From Euryarchaeota archaeon UBA558 (lineage in GTDB: Archaea > Thermoplasmatota > Poseidoniia > Poseidoniales > Thalassarchaeaceae), in assembly GCA_002507175.1 (NCBI GenBank), contig DAZE01000005.1, positions 2,540-66,539 on the forward strand: a DNA stretch of 64,000 nt, read 5' to 3'. A program made the translations under genes and the position numbers. The notes under the pieces are model-generated. The model was not told where the DNA came from and made no database searches. It was given only the letters and a program-made list of their open reading frames with translations. Below, one piece after another: positions 28,406 to 37,734 of this stretch; within the stretch, counting starts at the first letter, position 1, and every line of letters starts with the position of its first letter.

Positions 28406-30021
28406 GTTTCACCGGACCCCTCAGCATAATCACCCTCGTACCACTCCTCTCCGGATTGATACTACTTGTCCTCCCGAATGTCCTCCCCAGTGATATCTCG
28501 ATGAGGATGAAAGCTTCCGTCAGGAACGTAGCGATTGGCCTCTCATCGGCCATATTCCTTCTCACGACGTTAATTTTCGTCGGGACCATTGGACAGATAG
28601 ATTGGCTGTCAATTGGCATGGGGGACTACGTCCTTGAGACTGAGGACCCAGTCTGGCTGATCGAGTCGATCGGTGTCACCTGGCACCTCGGGACTGATGC
28701 GTTGTCCTTCCCGATGATTTGGCTCACCACGCTTCTGATTCCAATTTCCATGTTAGTTCAATGGGATGCCGAGGATGGTCACAGTTTCCATTCACTCCTG
28801 TTGATCATGGAGGGAGCCCTCATCGGAGTTTTCGTCTCTCTCGACCTCTTTGTTTTCTACATCTTCTGGGAACTCACGTTGGTCCCGATGTTTTTCCTGA
28901 TTATGATCTGGGGTGGAGAGGACAGAAAATACGCATCGATGAAGTTCTTCATCTACACATTCACGGCAAGCGTCTTGATGCTTGTAGGAATTCTAGTGAT
29001 GTACTTCAACACAGTTGCAGATCCAAACTACGCAGGGACGCTAACTGGCCATCACTTCAACTTAGTATTGATGACCGAACAATCAAGGGTTGACGGACTG
29101 ATAAACAGTGAGGGCCTCAGACACTTTGTCTGGCTCCTACTGCTTATCGGCTTTGCGACAAAGATGCCCAGCGTACCAGTCCACACTTGGCTACCCGATG
29201 CTCACGTCCAAGCCCCTACCGCGGGCTCCATGCTTCTAGCCGGGGTCATGCTGAAGATGGGTGCATATGGGTTCCTGAGGATCGCAGTTGCTATGTTCCC
29301 AGAATCCACACTCACATTCGTTCCTCTCCTAGTCTTCCTAGGTATGGCGAGTCTGGTTTACGGAGCGGTAGTGTGTCTCGGGCAAACGAATCTAAAGAGG
29401 ATGGTCGCGTATTCATCTGTTTCCCACATGGGCCTGATCTTCCTCGGGATTGCCACAATGCAGCCCCTCGGGTTTGCAGGCGCGCTGTTCATGATGTTCG
29501 CCCATGGTATCATCAGCCCTCTGCTGTTCGCTGTCGCTGGCTCGTTCAAACACCACTACCACACACTCGAGATCGGGTCAATGAGGGGGATTGCCCACCA
29601 TTCCCCCTTCCTGGCAGGACACATGATGCTTGGTTGGATGGGTAGCCTCGGACTACCCTTGTTGGCGGGTTTCGTCGCTGAGGTAGCGATTATGATCGCC
29701 TTCTGGATGACGTTTGGTTGGTGGGTCCTCCTACCGGCACTAACCCTGATCTTCACTGCCCTGTATTACCTTACTTCGATGCAGAAGATGATTTTTGAGT
29801 CCGATGATCCGCACATAGGAAAACTCCCAGACACCATGCATGACGAAGAACCAAGGGACGTCACGTGGCATGAGAATGCCGGTATGTTTGTCCTCGGCGT
29901 TTTGACGATCCTATTCGGTATACTTCCGTTCATATTCTGGGACATGATGTCCGTTTGGAGCACTGAATTCATTCAGACTTACCTAGTACATGCAATGAAC
30001 ATGCTGGAGGCCTCTCCATGA
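28402..30021 (+). CDS. nuoM: Complex I subunit M (antiporter-like)
   Basis: The product is 539 residues. The frame is open from 28303 inside nuoL. The most plausible start is the TTG at 28402, which overlaps the nuoL stop (TTGA) and follows GGGGTGACC; it gives the normal first helix (ITLVPLLSGLILLVLP). Signatures present: YIFWELTLVPMFFLIMIWGG, FATKMPSVPVHTWLPDAHV, QAPTAGSMLLAGVMLKMGAYGF (quoted in pieces) and a KRMVAYSSVSHMG loop, including the channel Glu and Lys residues. About 14 membrane helices are predicted. It is one of three antiporter-like proton-pumping subunits of the complex. Confidence 0.96.
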   Translation: MSFTGPLSIITLVPLLSGLILLVLPNVLPSDISMRMKASVRNVAIGLSSAIFLLTTLIFVGTIGQIDWLSIGMGDYVLETEDPVWLIESIGVTWHLGTDALSFPMIWLTTLLIPISMLVQWDAEDGHSFHSLLLIMEGALIGVFVSLDLFVFYIFWELTLVPMFFLIMIWGGEDRKYASMKFFIYTFTASVLMLVGILVMYFNTVADPNYAGTLTGHHFNLVLMTEQSRVDGLINSEGLRHFVWLLLLIGFATKMPSVPVHTWLPDAHVQAPTAGSMLLAGVMLKMGAYGFLRIAVAMFPESTLTFVPLLVFLGMASLVYGAVVCLGQTNLKRMVAYSSVSHMGLIFLGIATMQPLGFAGALFMMFAHGIISPLLFAVAGSFKHHYHTLEIGSMRGIAHHSPFLAGHMMLGWMGSLGLPLLAGFVAEVAIMIAFWMTFGWWVLLPALTLIFTALYYLTSMQKMIFESDDPHIGKLPDTMHDEEPRDVTWHENAGMFVLGVLTILFGILPFIFWDMMSVWSTEFIQTYLVHAMNMLEASP

Positions 30022-31685
30022 TACTATCCTCGTCCGAAGCCGCAGCCATGGCTCCAGAGATGGCGATAATGGCCGGAATACTATTTGCCATCCTTGTGCC
30101 AAACCTCGGAGACGCAAAGGCGAGGATCCCACTGACGAGCTTCAAGTTTCCAATTCTGTGGGGCGGGACTCGATTCGAGATTACCTCCGACCCCAGAGCC
30201 CCAGGAATAATCTCAACAGTATCCCTTGCTGTTGCTTGCATCCTGTCATTATACGCCATTGAGTCATCGGACGGTAAGACAATATCCGGAGTGATGGAAA
30301 TCACAGGTTTCGGCAGATTCATGTCTATGGTTTTCACAGCCGCTCTGGCAATAACAGCAGCGGCGTCGATTTACAGGATACCCTCTACAAAGATCACTGT
30401 TGATGACGCCAAGGATGCCGATGAGAGAACCACACTCAGCCTGATGGACAACAGAAGGCAAGTCGATTTACATATCCTCCTGATGATGGTAGCGCTGGGA
30501 ATGAGCCTAATGGCTCTGTCAACCAATCTATTTTTCCTAATTGTATGTCTGGAGTTGGCATCTATGGCATCATACGTTCTCGTTGGCTTCCACAAGGAGA
30601 GCAGAATCGGTGGTGAGGCGGGTGTCAAGTACTTCATCGTCGGATCAATCGCCTCTGCGACTGGAATTTACGGCATGTCGCTATTGTACCTCTGGGCTGG
30701 CAGTTTGGACTTCGCCGGCCTTTCGGCAAGTTGGGCGGCGATGGACACACTCGACCCACTCGCGGGAATTGGCGTCGGCCTCATGCTGGTGGCATTCGGC
30801 TTCAAAGTCAGCGCCGCACCCTTCCACCTCGCAGCACCTGATGCCTATTCTGGTACCAATGCACCAATCGCAGGCATGCTCGCAACGGCCTCGAAAGCCA
30901 TGGGGTTCGTCGCCATGATGCGAGTCCTTGTTGGGTTCGCAGCCCCCAATGAAGCGGTGACAGCATGGGCACCCGCACTGGGCGTCCTCGCCATCATAAC
31001 GATGACTTGGGGCAATCTCGCCGCTTTGTCCTCTGAAAATCCAAAGCGCATGTTAGCCTACTCCAGTGTGGCACATGCAGGTTACATGTTGGCAGCATTG
31101 GCCGCGCTCGGCTCCGGACTTGCTGATTCCAATACCCAAGATCTGCTTCAAATGGCCATAGTCTTCCACTTATCGGTCTTGGTCCTCTTCAAGATGGGGG
31201 CGTTCCTCGTACTCACACTACTGGAGATAGAAGGCACAGGAAAATCGATATCAGACATGAATGGATTAGCTCGTAGGGACCCCATCGTTGCAAGTTCGAT
31301 GTTCGTATTCATGCTGTCACTGGCTGGAATCCCTCCCCTTTCTGGCTTCCTTTCCAAGTTCCTAATGATCAATGGGTTGGTTACCACCACAACTGACACT
31401 GGTGCTGCCACAGCCGCCAACGCCATGAGCTGGCTGCAATCAGTTGATCCATACTTCCTGTTGGCACTCGCGATAGTCCTGAACAGCGCCCTATCCCTGT
31501 TTTACTACCTGAGAATCGGCCTATTGATGTTCTTCGAAGAACCAGTCACGGATTCTCCACTGCCAAAAGCACCACTGCTCAGAGTGGCCATTCTCGTCTC
31601 CATGGTTTTGACGGTGCTGTTCGGACTCGGCCCAGCAAGTGAATGGCTCTTGTCCCTCGTAGAGACAGCCATCTCAACATTCTAG
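30018..31685 (+). CDS. nuoN: Complex I subunit N (antiporter-like)
   Basis: The product is 555 residues with about 14 membrane helices, overlapping nuoM by four bases (ATGA). Signatures: CLELASMASYVLVGFHKES, EAGVKYFIVGSIASATGIYG, FGFKVSAAPFHLAAPDAYSG and KRMLAYSSVAHAGYMLAAL. The channel Lys and Glu residues are in place. An additional hydrophilic stretch at residues about 115-150 (AKDADERTTLSLMDNRRQ) enlarges an early loop. It is the last gene of the nuo operon; the next gene (aIF1A) starts 48 bases later and belongs to a different functional group. Confidence 0.96.
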   Translation: MILSSSEAAAMAPEMAIMAGILFAILVPNLGDAKARIPLTSFKFPILWGGTRFEITSDPRAPGIISTVSLAVACILSLYAIESSDGKTISGVMEITGFGRFMSMVFTAALAITAAASIYRIPSTKITVDDAKDADERTTLSLMDNRRQVDLHILLMMVALGMSLMALSTNLFFLIVCLELASMASYVLVGFHKESRIGGEAGVKYFIVGSIASATGIYGMSLLYLWAGSLDFAGLSASWAAMDTLDPLAGIGVGLMLVAFGFKVSAAPFHLAAPDAYSGTNAPIAGMLATASKAMGFVAMMRVLVGFAAPNEAVTAWAPALGVLAIITMTWGNLAALSSENPKRMLAYSSVAHAGYMLAALAALGSGLADSNTQDLLQMAIVFHLSVLVLFKMGAFLVLTLLEIEGTGKSISDMNGLARRDPIVASSMFVFMLSLAGIPPLSGFLSKFLMINGLVTTTTDTGAATAANAMSWLQSVDPYFLLALAIVLNSALSLFYYLRIGLLMFFEEPVTDSPLPKAPLLRVAILVSMVLTVLFGLGPASEWLLSLVETAISTF

Positions 31686-31733
31686 CATCGACAGTGGTGG
31701 TAGGTTCACATAGGAAACCCCCGACGACAATGC

Positions 31734-32285
31734 ATGGCACGTCGCGCAGAAAGGGTCGACTCCGAACTCCTTGCACGATTGGAGTCAGGTGGGAGCGACA
31801 AGATCAGGGTTCCCTTACCAAACAGGAAGATCAACGAGATGTTTGCGATAGCTGACCAGATTCTTGGTGGGCGGAGGGTGACGGCCGTCTGCGAGGATGG
31901 AGAATCAAGACTTGCCCGAATTCCTGGGAAGATGCGACGCCGACAATGGGTGCGAGAAGGTGATTTGATAGTCGTTCAACCCTGGGATTTCCAAGACTCG
32001 AAGGCAGATGTCAGAAGTAGATACACAAAGACGCAGTCAATCTACCTCTCACGGAAAGGAGTGCTGCCGGAGATAGTCGATCTCTTCGGATACTCAGACG
32101 ATGACATAACAGCCATGGATGAGGGCGACATGGAATATGACGACCAACCCACAGAGGAAAGGACGAAGTCCGAGGAACCGTTGGAAACCGATCAGGACAA
32201 TGAGCTAGACCAAATTACAGAGGAAGCCACAGATACCATGGTCACCAGAAGAGATGAGGACGACATAGATTCATTCTTCGGTTGA
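31734..32285 (+). CDS. eif1A: Translation initiation factor aIF1A with long acidic C-terminal tail
   Basis: The product is 183 residues against about 95-115 for most archaeal aIF1A. Residues about 25-115 form the S1-like OB-fold: RVPLPNRKINEMFAIADQIL, GGRRVTAVCEDGESRLARIPGK, WVREGDLIVVQPWDFQ. It binds the decoding A site of the small ribosomal subunit during initiation. From residue 121 on there is an acidic, probably disordered tail of about 60 residues that ends RDEDDIDSFFG. The tail recalls the acidic C-terminus of eukaryotic eIF1A, whose DIDDI end binds eIF5B; it also resembles a PCNA-type motif with a closing Phe-Phe. It heads a cluster with RIO1 and a KH protein, a widespread archaeal neighbourhood for ribosome biogenesis. 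Confidence 0.93.
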   Translation: MARRAERVDSELLARLESGGSDKIRVPLPNRKINEMFAIADQILGGRRVTAVCEDGESRLARIPGKMRRRQWVREGDLIVVQPWDFQDSKADVRSRYTKTQSIYLSRKGVLPEIVDLFGYSDDDITAMDEGDMEYDDQPTEERTKSEEPLETDQDNELDQITEEATDTMVTRRDEDDIDSFFG

Positions 32286-32292
32286 GTTTTCC

Positions 32293-33150
32293 ATGGCCAT
32301 CGACATCATCAGCATCCTAATCCCTGCAGTCTTTGCCGGGCTTGTAGCAATCATATCTACCGTCTTTGTGGAACGTGGTGGTGGTGCTATCGGGGGAATC
32401 ATAACCCTGCCGACCACAATCGTCCCTGCCAGCCTAGGTATTTGGTCGGAGGTCGGATCAGAGGAGTCTTTCTCCGCAGCCATGTCAATAGTGCCGGTTG
32501 GCATGCTCCTGAATCTGCTCTTTTTGGGGATATGGAGAAACTCTCCCATGTGGTTTGGTGGCCTGTTGAAGGGAAACTCCCTACTCACCGCCGTCTCCGT
32601 GTTATCAGTGGCCCTGTGGGCCATCTTCGCCGGCATTTCCGCGTCCATAGTGGAAATGACATCAAATTCAATCGATCCTCTAATGATTGCGATAACGACA
32701 ACATCGGCTTCCATTGTTTTGGGATTTGTGGCAGTGAAGTCGAACCCCACAGCACCAGCCGGAAAGAATGCAGTTGGCTGGGGCGTCTTGTTGGTCAGGG
32801 GCACAGCTGCTGGCTTAGCGATTGGGGCCTCAGTATGGATTGCATCGATGGGTTTGCCATTCATTTCTGGAATAATCTCTGTCTTCCCAGCCATATTTCT
32901 AACCACCATGGTTTCGCTTTGGCTGTCCCAGGGACCTGAAGTCCCCATCGGAGCTGCTGGACCCATGATGTTGGGATCAGCCTCGGTATCCATCTATGCC
33001 ATCCTCACCATTTTCCTGTTCCCTGTGATGAGCCCTTGGATGGGGGCGATAATTTCATGGTTCATTGTCATAGGTACTTTTACAGCCCCAGTTGGTTATT
33101 GGACATGGCGAACTCTTGATGGAGGAGAAGTGCAGGTGAGTAATGGATGA
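32293..33150 (+). CDS. Polytopic membrane protein of unknown function
   Basis: The product is 285 residues with about eight predicted membrane helices, for example IISILIPAVFAGLVAIIS (residues about 4-21) and a Gly/Ile-rich second segment. Loops are short, with few charged residues and no recognisable motif. It starts 7 bases after aIF1A and its end overlaps RIO1 by four bases, so it is almost certainly in the same transcript as these translation genes, where other archaea usually have none. The topology is compatible with a transporter or an integral scaffold; I do not recognise the family. Confidence 0.65.
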   Translation: MAIDIISILIPAVFAGLVAIISTVFVERGGGAIGGIITLPTTIVPASLGIWSEVGSEESFSAAMSIVPVGMLLNLLFLGIWRNSPMWFGGLLKGNSLLTAVSVLSVALWAIFAGISASIVEMTSNSIDPLMIAITTTSASIVLGFVAVKSNPTAPAGKNAVGWGVLLVRGTAAGLAIGASVWIASMGLPFISGIISVFPAIFLTTMVSLWLSQGPEVPIGAAGPMMLGSASVSIYAILTIFLFPVMSPWMGAIISWFIVIGTFTAPVGYWTWRTLDGGEVQVSNG

Positions 33151-34034
33151 GGAAGCCAGAGGACGAAGAGTGGGAGGACAAGCCCGGCTACGGGGATGAT
33201 TCAGTACCTACACAGCATTGGATGGAGGAACCGAGATACAAGCAACTATTCAATGAAATAGAGGACAAGATATCCGGCGTCCTGGGGAAAGGCGAATTTG
33301 AGTGGTCTGATAGAAGGGTCTTCGATAGCGTCTTTGATCAAAGCACACTCCTAGCACTCCACAAATTGATGGAGGGAGGGGAGATCGATACCCTCGACTT
33401 TCCGATAGCAAGAGGAAAAGAGGCACATGTATTCCATGCTACGAGTTCAACTGGGCCGGTGGCCGTGAAGATATTCCATACTACTAACGCCGTCTTCAAA
33501 TCGCTCTCCAAATACATAGACGGAGACCCAAGATTCGGCGGGTTGAAAAGGCGACATAGGGAAATTGTCAACGTATGGGTGAGAAAAGAAGTTAGGAACC
33601 TTCGACGTTGCAGAAGACATGGAATTCCTGCTCCTATGCCTAGAGCCAATTACAAGAACGTCCTCGTAATGGACCTAATCGGAAGCCTGAACGAACCATC
33701 GCCTAGACTCAGAGATGTCACAGTTCCAAATGTAGAGAAAGTGTTCAACGAATTGATAAAAATGATATCTGTCATGTGGCAAAGAGCCACGATGGTCCAC
33801 TCTGATTTCAGCGAATACAACATACTCTGGCATGAGGATGAACCATGGATTATCGACGTTGGACAGGCCGTCGTCGAACAACACCCTTCAGCTAGGGAGT
33901 TCCTAGTTCGGGACGTAACAAGAATTGTTGAGTGGGCAAATCGTAGTGGCATCAAGGTCGATGTCGCGGAGGCGTTGCTGAGAGTTATCGACGATCCAGC
34001 TCCAGAATTAGAACCTCTGCCTGGATTGGATTGA
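33147..34034 (+). CDS. rio1: RIO1-type serine protein kinase/ATPase
   Basis: The product is 295 residues. Hallmarks of the RIO1 family: nucleotide-binding loop IARGKEAHVF (residues about 87-96), Lys108 in VAVKIF, catalytic loop HSDFSEYN with Asp220, and metal-binding Asp237 in IIDVGQ in place of DFG. The flexible-loop segment KSLSKYIDGDPRF (about 118-130) and the GIPAPMP hinge are typical. RIO1 acts in late maturation of the small ribosomal subunit. The ATG overlaps the preceding gene by four bases. The N-terminal 40 residues are acidic and replace the usual short winged-helix lead. Confidence 0.95.
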   Translation: MRKPEDEEWEDKPGYGDDSVPTQHWMEEPRYKQLFNEIEDKISGVLGKGEFEWSDRRVFDSVFDQSTLLALHKLMEGGEIDTLDFPIARGKEAHVFHATSSTGPVAVKIFHTTNAVFKSLSKYIDGDPRFGGLKRRHREIVNVWVRKEVRNLRRCRRHGIPAPMPRANYKNVLVMDLIGSLNEPSPRLRDVTVPNVEKVFNELIKMISVMWQRATMVHSDFSEYNILWHEDEPWIIDVGQAVVEQHPSAREFLVRDVTRIVEWANRSGIKVDVAEALLRVIDDPAPELEPLPGLD

Positions 34035-34059
34035 ATAAGGACGTTTAGGAGAAAGGGAC

Positions 34060-34773
34060 ATGGAATCACTCACTAGGATACCCAAGGAACGCATTGCAGT
34101 TCTCATCGGAAAGGGGGGCGAAACAAGGAAATCAATAGAAGAGGCCTCTGGAGTAAAACTCCACATTGATTCCACCACGGGTGAGGTTTCGGTGGACTGG
34201 CCGACCGACGTCGACCCGGTTTTGAGACTGAAACTTCCGGACATAATCCGCGCCATAGGCAGGGGCCTTGCTCCCAACCGGGCCCTTCGGTTGATCGGAG
34301 ATGATGCTTTCCTGCGCATCTACGACATAAGGGAATGGGTCGGGAGGAAAGGGAACCACACCCGCCGTATGCGCAGTAGGCTCATTGGCAGGGACGGGAG
34401 GATTAGATCTCTGATCGAGAGTTTTACTGGCACGGAGATCGCAATTCATGGATCCACAGTGGTAGTCATTGGGGATGAATTGGGCTTAATGACAGCCTGC
34501 ACCGCCATCGAGGGTCTCTTGGATGGCGCTGAGCACAGCACCGTGATCAGGGGCATGGAAAGGGACGTACGCAGAAGGAGGATCGAAGATAGGAGCCTGG
34601 ATAGCTATCAAGTCAAAGATGCCACGACAAACACTGCTACAGAGTTCGAGGATCTGGTGCCAAGATTGGCTGAAATTAGAAACAGAAGGAAAAACATCGA
34701 CACCCAAGAACTCACCGAAGATATCGGGACAACGGAAGCAGATCATGATACGGGTGCGCACTCCGAGGAATGA
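34060..34773 (+). CDS. KH-domain RNA-binding protein (Dim2/Krr1-like)
   Basis: The product is 237 residues. It has two KH domains: the first with GKGGETRKSIEEASGVKLHI (residues about 18-37), the second with IGRDGRIRSLIESFTGTEIAIHG where the GxxG loop is GRDG. This is the layout of archaeal Pno1/Dim2, which binds the 3' end of small-subunit rRNA and works with RIO1 and Nob1. A long, charged C-terminal extension (residues about 175-237, rich in Glu, Asp and Thr) is longer than in most archaea. It follows RIO1 by 25 bases. Confidence 0.9.
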   Translation: MESLTRIPKERIAVLIGKGGETRKSIEEASGVKLHIDSTTGEVSVDWPTDVDPVLRLKLPDIIRAIGRGLAPNRALRLIGDDAFLRIYDIREWVGRKGNHTRRMRSRLIGRDGRIRSLIESFTGTEIAIHGSTVVVIGDELGLMTACTAIEGLLDGAEHSTVIRGMERDVRRRRIEDRSLDSYQVKDATTNTATEFEDLVPRLAEIRNRRKNIDTQELTEDIGTTEADHDTGAHSEE

Positions 34774-34828
34774 CGGATTATGACTGCCTAAACGGAGGTT
34801 GATACGACCCCCCGCCTCTTCAGAGTCG

Positions 34829-36364
34829 ATGCCGGTCAACGTTGTATGGTTCAAGCGTGACCTCAGGATCAGGGACCATGCGCCCCTGTCCGAAGCCGCA
34901 AAGGGAAGCGATCCACTGATCCTTTTGTATCTCATAGAACCCGAGAGATTGGCTCAGCCCGATACCGATCCAACGCATATCGAGTGGGAGTTAGATTGTG
35001 CAACTGAACTGGATAAAAATTTGAAGGCTATGGGAGGATCCTTGCATGTCGTATACTCCAATGTAATTGATTGCCTTTCAAAAATTAACTCCGAATACCG
35101 AATAAACAAAATATTCTCCCATCAAGAAACTGGAATATCTTGGTCCTATGAACGAGATCGTAGGGTCAAGGAGTGGTGCAACAAAGAAGGTGTGTCCTGG
35201 GAGGAGTTCCCCACAAATGGCGTCGTTCGGGGGTTGATGGACAGGGACCACTGGAAGGGGTTCAGGGACAAGAGAATGTCGAACCCCCCAATTCCCCCGC
35301 CCGTTTCAATAAGATCGATACCCGCAACAGACAGCAAGCCTACGGTTGATTCTATGGGTTTGACTCCCAGAAAGTTAACTCAACGCCCGAACCCCGGAGA
35401 GAATGCAGCAATCGAAACCCTAGACTCGTTTCTGAATTTGAGAGGCGAACAATACAGATGGCGAATGTCCTCACCTGCGGAGGCGAGCTACCACTGCTCA
35501 AGGCTATCACCATATTTCAGCACTGGTTGTCTCTCAATCAGAAGTGCCCTCTGGAAGACCAACCAAAGAAAAGCCGCGTTGAAAGACTCGAAGATCAGCA
35601 ACAAAAGCAAATCATCGTGGGCCAAGAGCTTGAGCTCATTTCAGAGTAGATTGGCGTGGCACTGTCATTTCATCCAGAAACTCGAACAAGAACCCACATT
35701 GGACCTCATCGCAATGAACGTAGATTTAGACTCGCGCATGGAAAGGGAATATGACGAGACTACCTTCCGTGCATGGGCATCAGGCAATACCGGCTGGCCG
35801 TTCTTTGATGCCTGCATGAGACAACTGATTTCCACTGGTTGGATCAACTTCAGGATGAGAGCGATGATTATGTCTGTATCATCATACACCCTCTGGCTGC
35901 CTTGGAGGGATTCCGGCTTACACTTGGCGAGGCTTTTCCTGGACTACGAGCCTGGCATACACTGGTCCCAAGTCGGCATGCAATCCGGAACAACCGGAAT
36001 CAACTCAATCCGAGCCTACTCTGTCCATAAACAGGGATTGGATCACGATCCCTACGGCGATTTCATAAAATCCTGGATACCTTCGTTGAAAAACGTCCCA
36101 ACTGAATTCATTCATGAGCCATGGAAGATGCCAGTTAGTATCCAAAACGAGAGTGGGTGTGTAATAGGAAGAGATTACCCGTTGCCGGTGCTGGATGAGT
36201 CAAAATCAAGAAGAGAGGGTGTCAAGAGGGCTTACTCAGCGAGAAGGAGTGCAAAGTCTAGAGAAACGAGCAAGAAGGTATACGAAAAACATGGAAGTAG
36301 GAAGAATAGACGCAGAAGGAAGCCCATAAGGACAGACGATCCGCTACAGACGAAGTTATTCTGA
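34829..36364 (+). CDS. phr: DNA photolyase/cryptochrome family protein
   Basis: The product is 511 residues from the ATG at 34829; the frame is open from a TTG at 34799, but the internal ATG gives the typical MPVNVVWFKRDLRIRDHAPL start of the N-terminal Rossmann domain. The FAD-binding domain is clear in the C-terminal half: RLSPYFSTGCLSIR, GWPFFDACMRQL, INFRMRAMIMS and DYEPGIHWSQVGMQSG, followed by the KQGLDHDPYGDFIKSWIP block. It uses light to repair UV-induced pyrimidine dimers. The last 45 residues are highly basic (SRKNRRRRKP). Whether it acts on CPD or (6-4) products, or is a sensor, cannot be told from motifs alone. It fits life in the sunlit ocean. Confidence 0.92.
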   Translation: MPVNVVWFKRDLRIRDHAPLSEAAKGSDPLILLYLIEPERLAQPDTDPTHIEWELDCATELDKNLKAMGGSLHVVYSNVIDCLSKINSEYRINKIFSHQETGISWSYERDRRVKEWCNKEGVSWEEFPTNGVVRGLMDRDHWKGFRDKRMSNPPIPPPVSIRSIPATDSKPTVDSMGLTPRKLTQRPNPGENAAIETLDSFLNLRGEQYRWRMSSPAEASYHCSRLSPYFSTGCLSIRSALWKTNQRKAALKDSKISNKSKSSWAKSLSSFQSRLAWHCHFIQKLEQEPTLDLIAMNVDLDSRMEREYDETTFRAWASGNTGWPFFDACMRQLISTGWINFRMRAMIMSVSSYTLWLPWRDSGLHLARLFLDYEPGIHWSQVGMQSGTTGINSIRAYSVHKQGLDHDPYGDFIKSWIPSLKNVPTEFIHEPWKMPVSIQNESGCVIGRDYPLPVLDESKSRREGVKRAYSARRSAKSRETSKKVYEKHGSRKNRRRRKPIRTDDPLQTKLF

Positions 36365-36405
36365 ATATCCGATCAACTCAATACACCCCTCCGACTCCAA
36401 GGGCT

Positions 36406-37692
36406 ATGAATCCCTTTGAGTCCCTGTATGAATACGAGAAATGGGCCATCCGGATCTTGATTATCACGTTGCTATTGTTCGGCTTCGGAATTACAACGCA
36501 CTCCACTGGATTTGAAAACCCAATCTCGGAGTTGGTGTTCACTTATTTCCTCGACTCGATATTGAACGAGTCGACTGGGGACAGCGGATATAATTACGTC
36601 AATACCGCTGGTTACGGCCTCGGACTTGCACTATTCGTGGTATCTCTGGCAGGGCTTCTTAGGATTGCTGGGATAGACGGGTCCGATGCAATGCTCGTTG
36701 CCCTCATTCCATGGGTATTGTGGGCCCCTTTTGGAGAGGTAATTGAGGATGCTGGCTTGTTTGGAAGCACAATGGCTCCATGGTTCGTAAGCCCAGGGAT
36801 CCACTTCCAGACCGCAGCATGGGTCGTCCTATCTGGATTCTTGGGCCACCGTGTTTCTGTGGGTCGTTATGGTGGAACCGTAGATGCGGGCCCATCCACA
36901 CGCCATATATCAGCTATGTTAATCGCCGCTCAGGCCTTAATTTACTGCACAAGCACCCTCGAGAACTCATCAAATGGACTCACCAACACTCTCGATCGAG
37001 AGGTAATGGTTATCATATCCATCTTCGGGATTTCATCACCATATTGGCTAGCGGGATCACATGCAGATAGATTCGATGACACACAGAGGGTCGTCTACAC
37101 TTCTGGAGTTGGCGGCTCTATCGTATTATTCTCTATATTAGCCGCCTACGCCGTTGAAGGGGTCAATGGCAATCTGACCATATGGCCGATAATTATCGTC
37201 TTTGGCGTTCCATATCTGATCTGTATGGGAATTTTTTCCTATGGGAAAGAAGATGCTAGAAGGTCTTTGGAACTAGGTTTCGTACCAGGAGTCTTACCTC
37301 CCGGAATGACGGAAAGCGACTACCTAACTCTGGATACTCCACAGAAGAAAGAAGTTGAGTCTTTGTGGAAGCGGGGAGTCCTCGCCAGCCCTGCGGTCTT
37401 ACTCCCAGTTGGCGGCCAAATTGGGGATGGAATCGCGACATGGATAGGAATCGACTACTTTGGATACACGGAGAAGCACGTGATTAGCGCGATGGTCACG
37501 GGAGTATTGGATACTTCAATCACTTTCACCATCCTCAAAATTGGAATTGCTGGTGTAATTTGTTGGTTTTATTCGCAAGCCGTCTTCGAACACCGGCAGC
37601 AACATCTCAGAATACTAATCGCCCTCTGTTTGATGGTAGTTGGCCTCGCGCCTGCCTTGAGGAACGTGTTCAGGCTCACACTGGGCGTATGA
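36406..37692 (+). CDS. DUF63-like archaeal membrane protein
   Basis: The product is 428 residues with about ten predicted membrane helices. The segments WAPFGEVIEDAGLFGS (residues about 105-120) and PWFVSPGIHFQTAAWVV (about 125-141) resemble the conserved acidic/aromatic loop of the DUF63 family found across archaea. Near the C-terminus GDGIATWIGIDYFGYTEKHV repeats this kind of motif, suggesting an internal duplication as in other DUF63 proteins. Function of the family is unknown. It lies 41 bases after the photolyase gene on the same strand but with no evident functional link. Confidence 0.65.
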   Translation: MNPFESLYEYEKWAIRILIITLLLFGFGITTHSTGFENPISELVFTYFLDSILNESTGDSGYNYVNTAGYGLGLALFVVSLAGLLRIAGIDGSDAMLVALIPWVLWAPFGEVIEDAGLFGSTMAPWFVSPGIHFQTAAWVVLSGFLGHRVSVGRYGGTVDAGPSTRHISAMLIAAQALIYCTSTLENSSNGLTNTLDREVMVIISIFGISSPYWLAGSHADRFDDTQRVVYTSGVGGSIVLFSILAAYAVEGVNGNLTIWPIIIVFGVPYLICMGIFSYGKEDARRSLELGFVPGVLPPGMTESDYLTLDTPQKKEVESLWKRGVLASPAVLLPVGGQIGDGIATWIGIDYFGYTEKHVISAMVTGVLDTSITFTILKIGIAGVICWFYSQAVFEHRQQHLRILIALCLMVVGLAPALRNVFRLTLGV

Positions 37693-37734
37693 TCCCATTC
37701 AAACATTCAAACGATACCTCTCACTCGATCTGAC

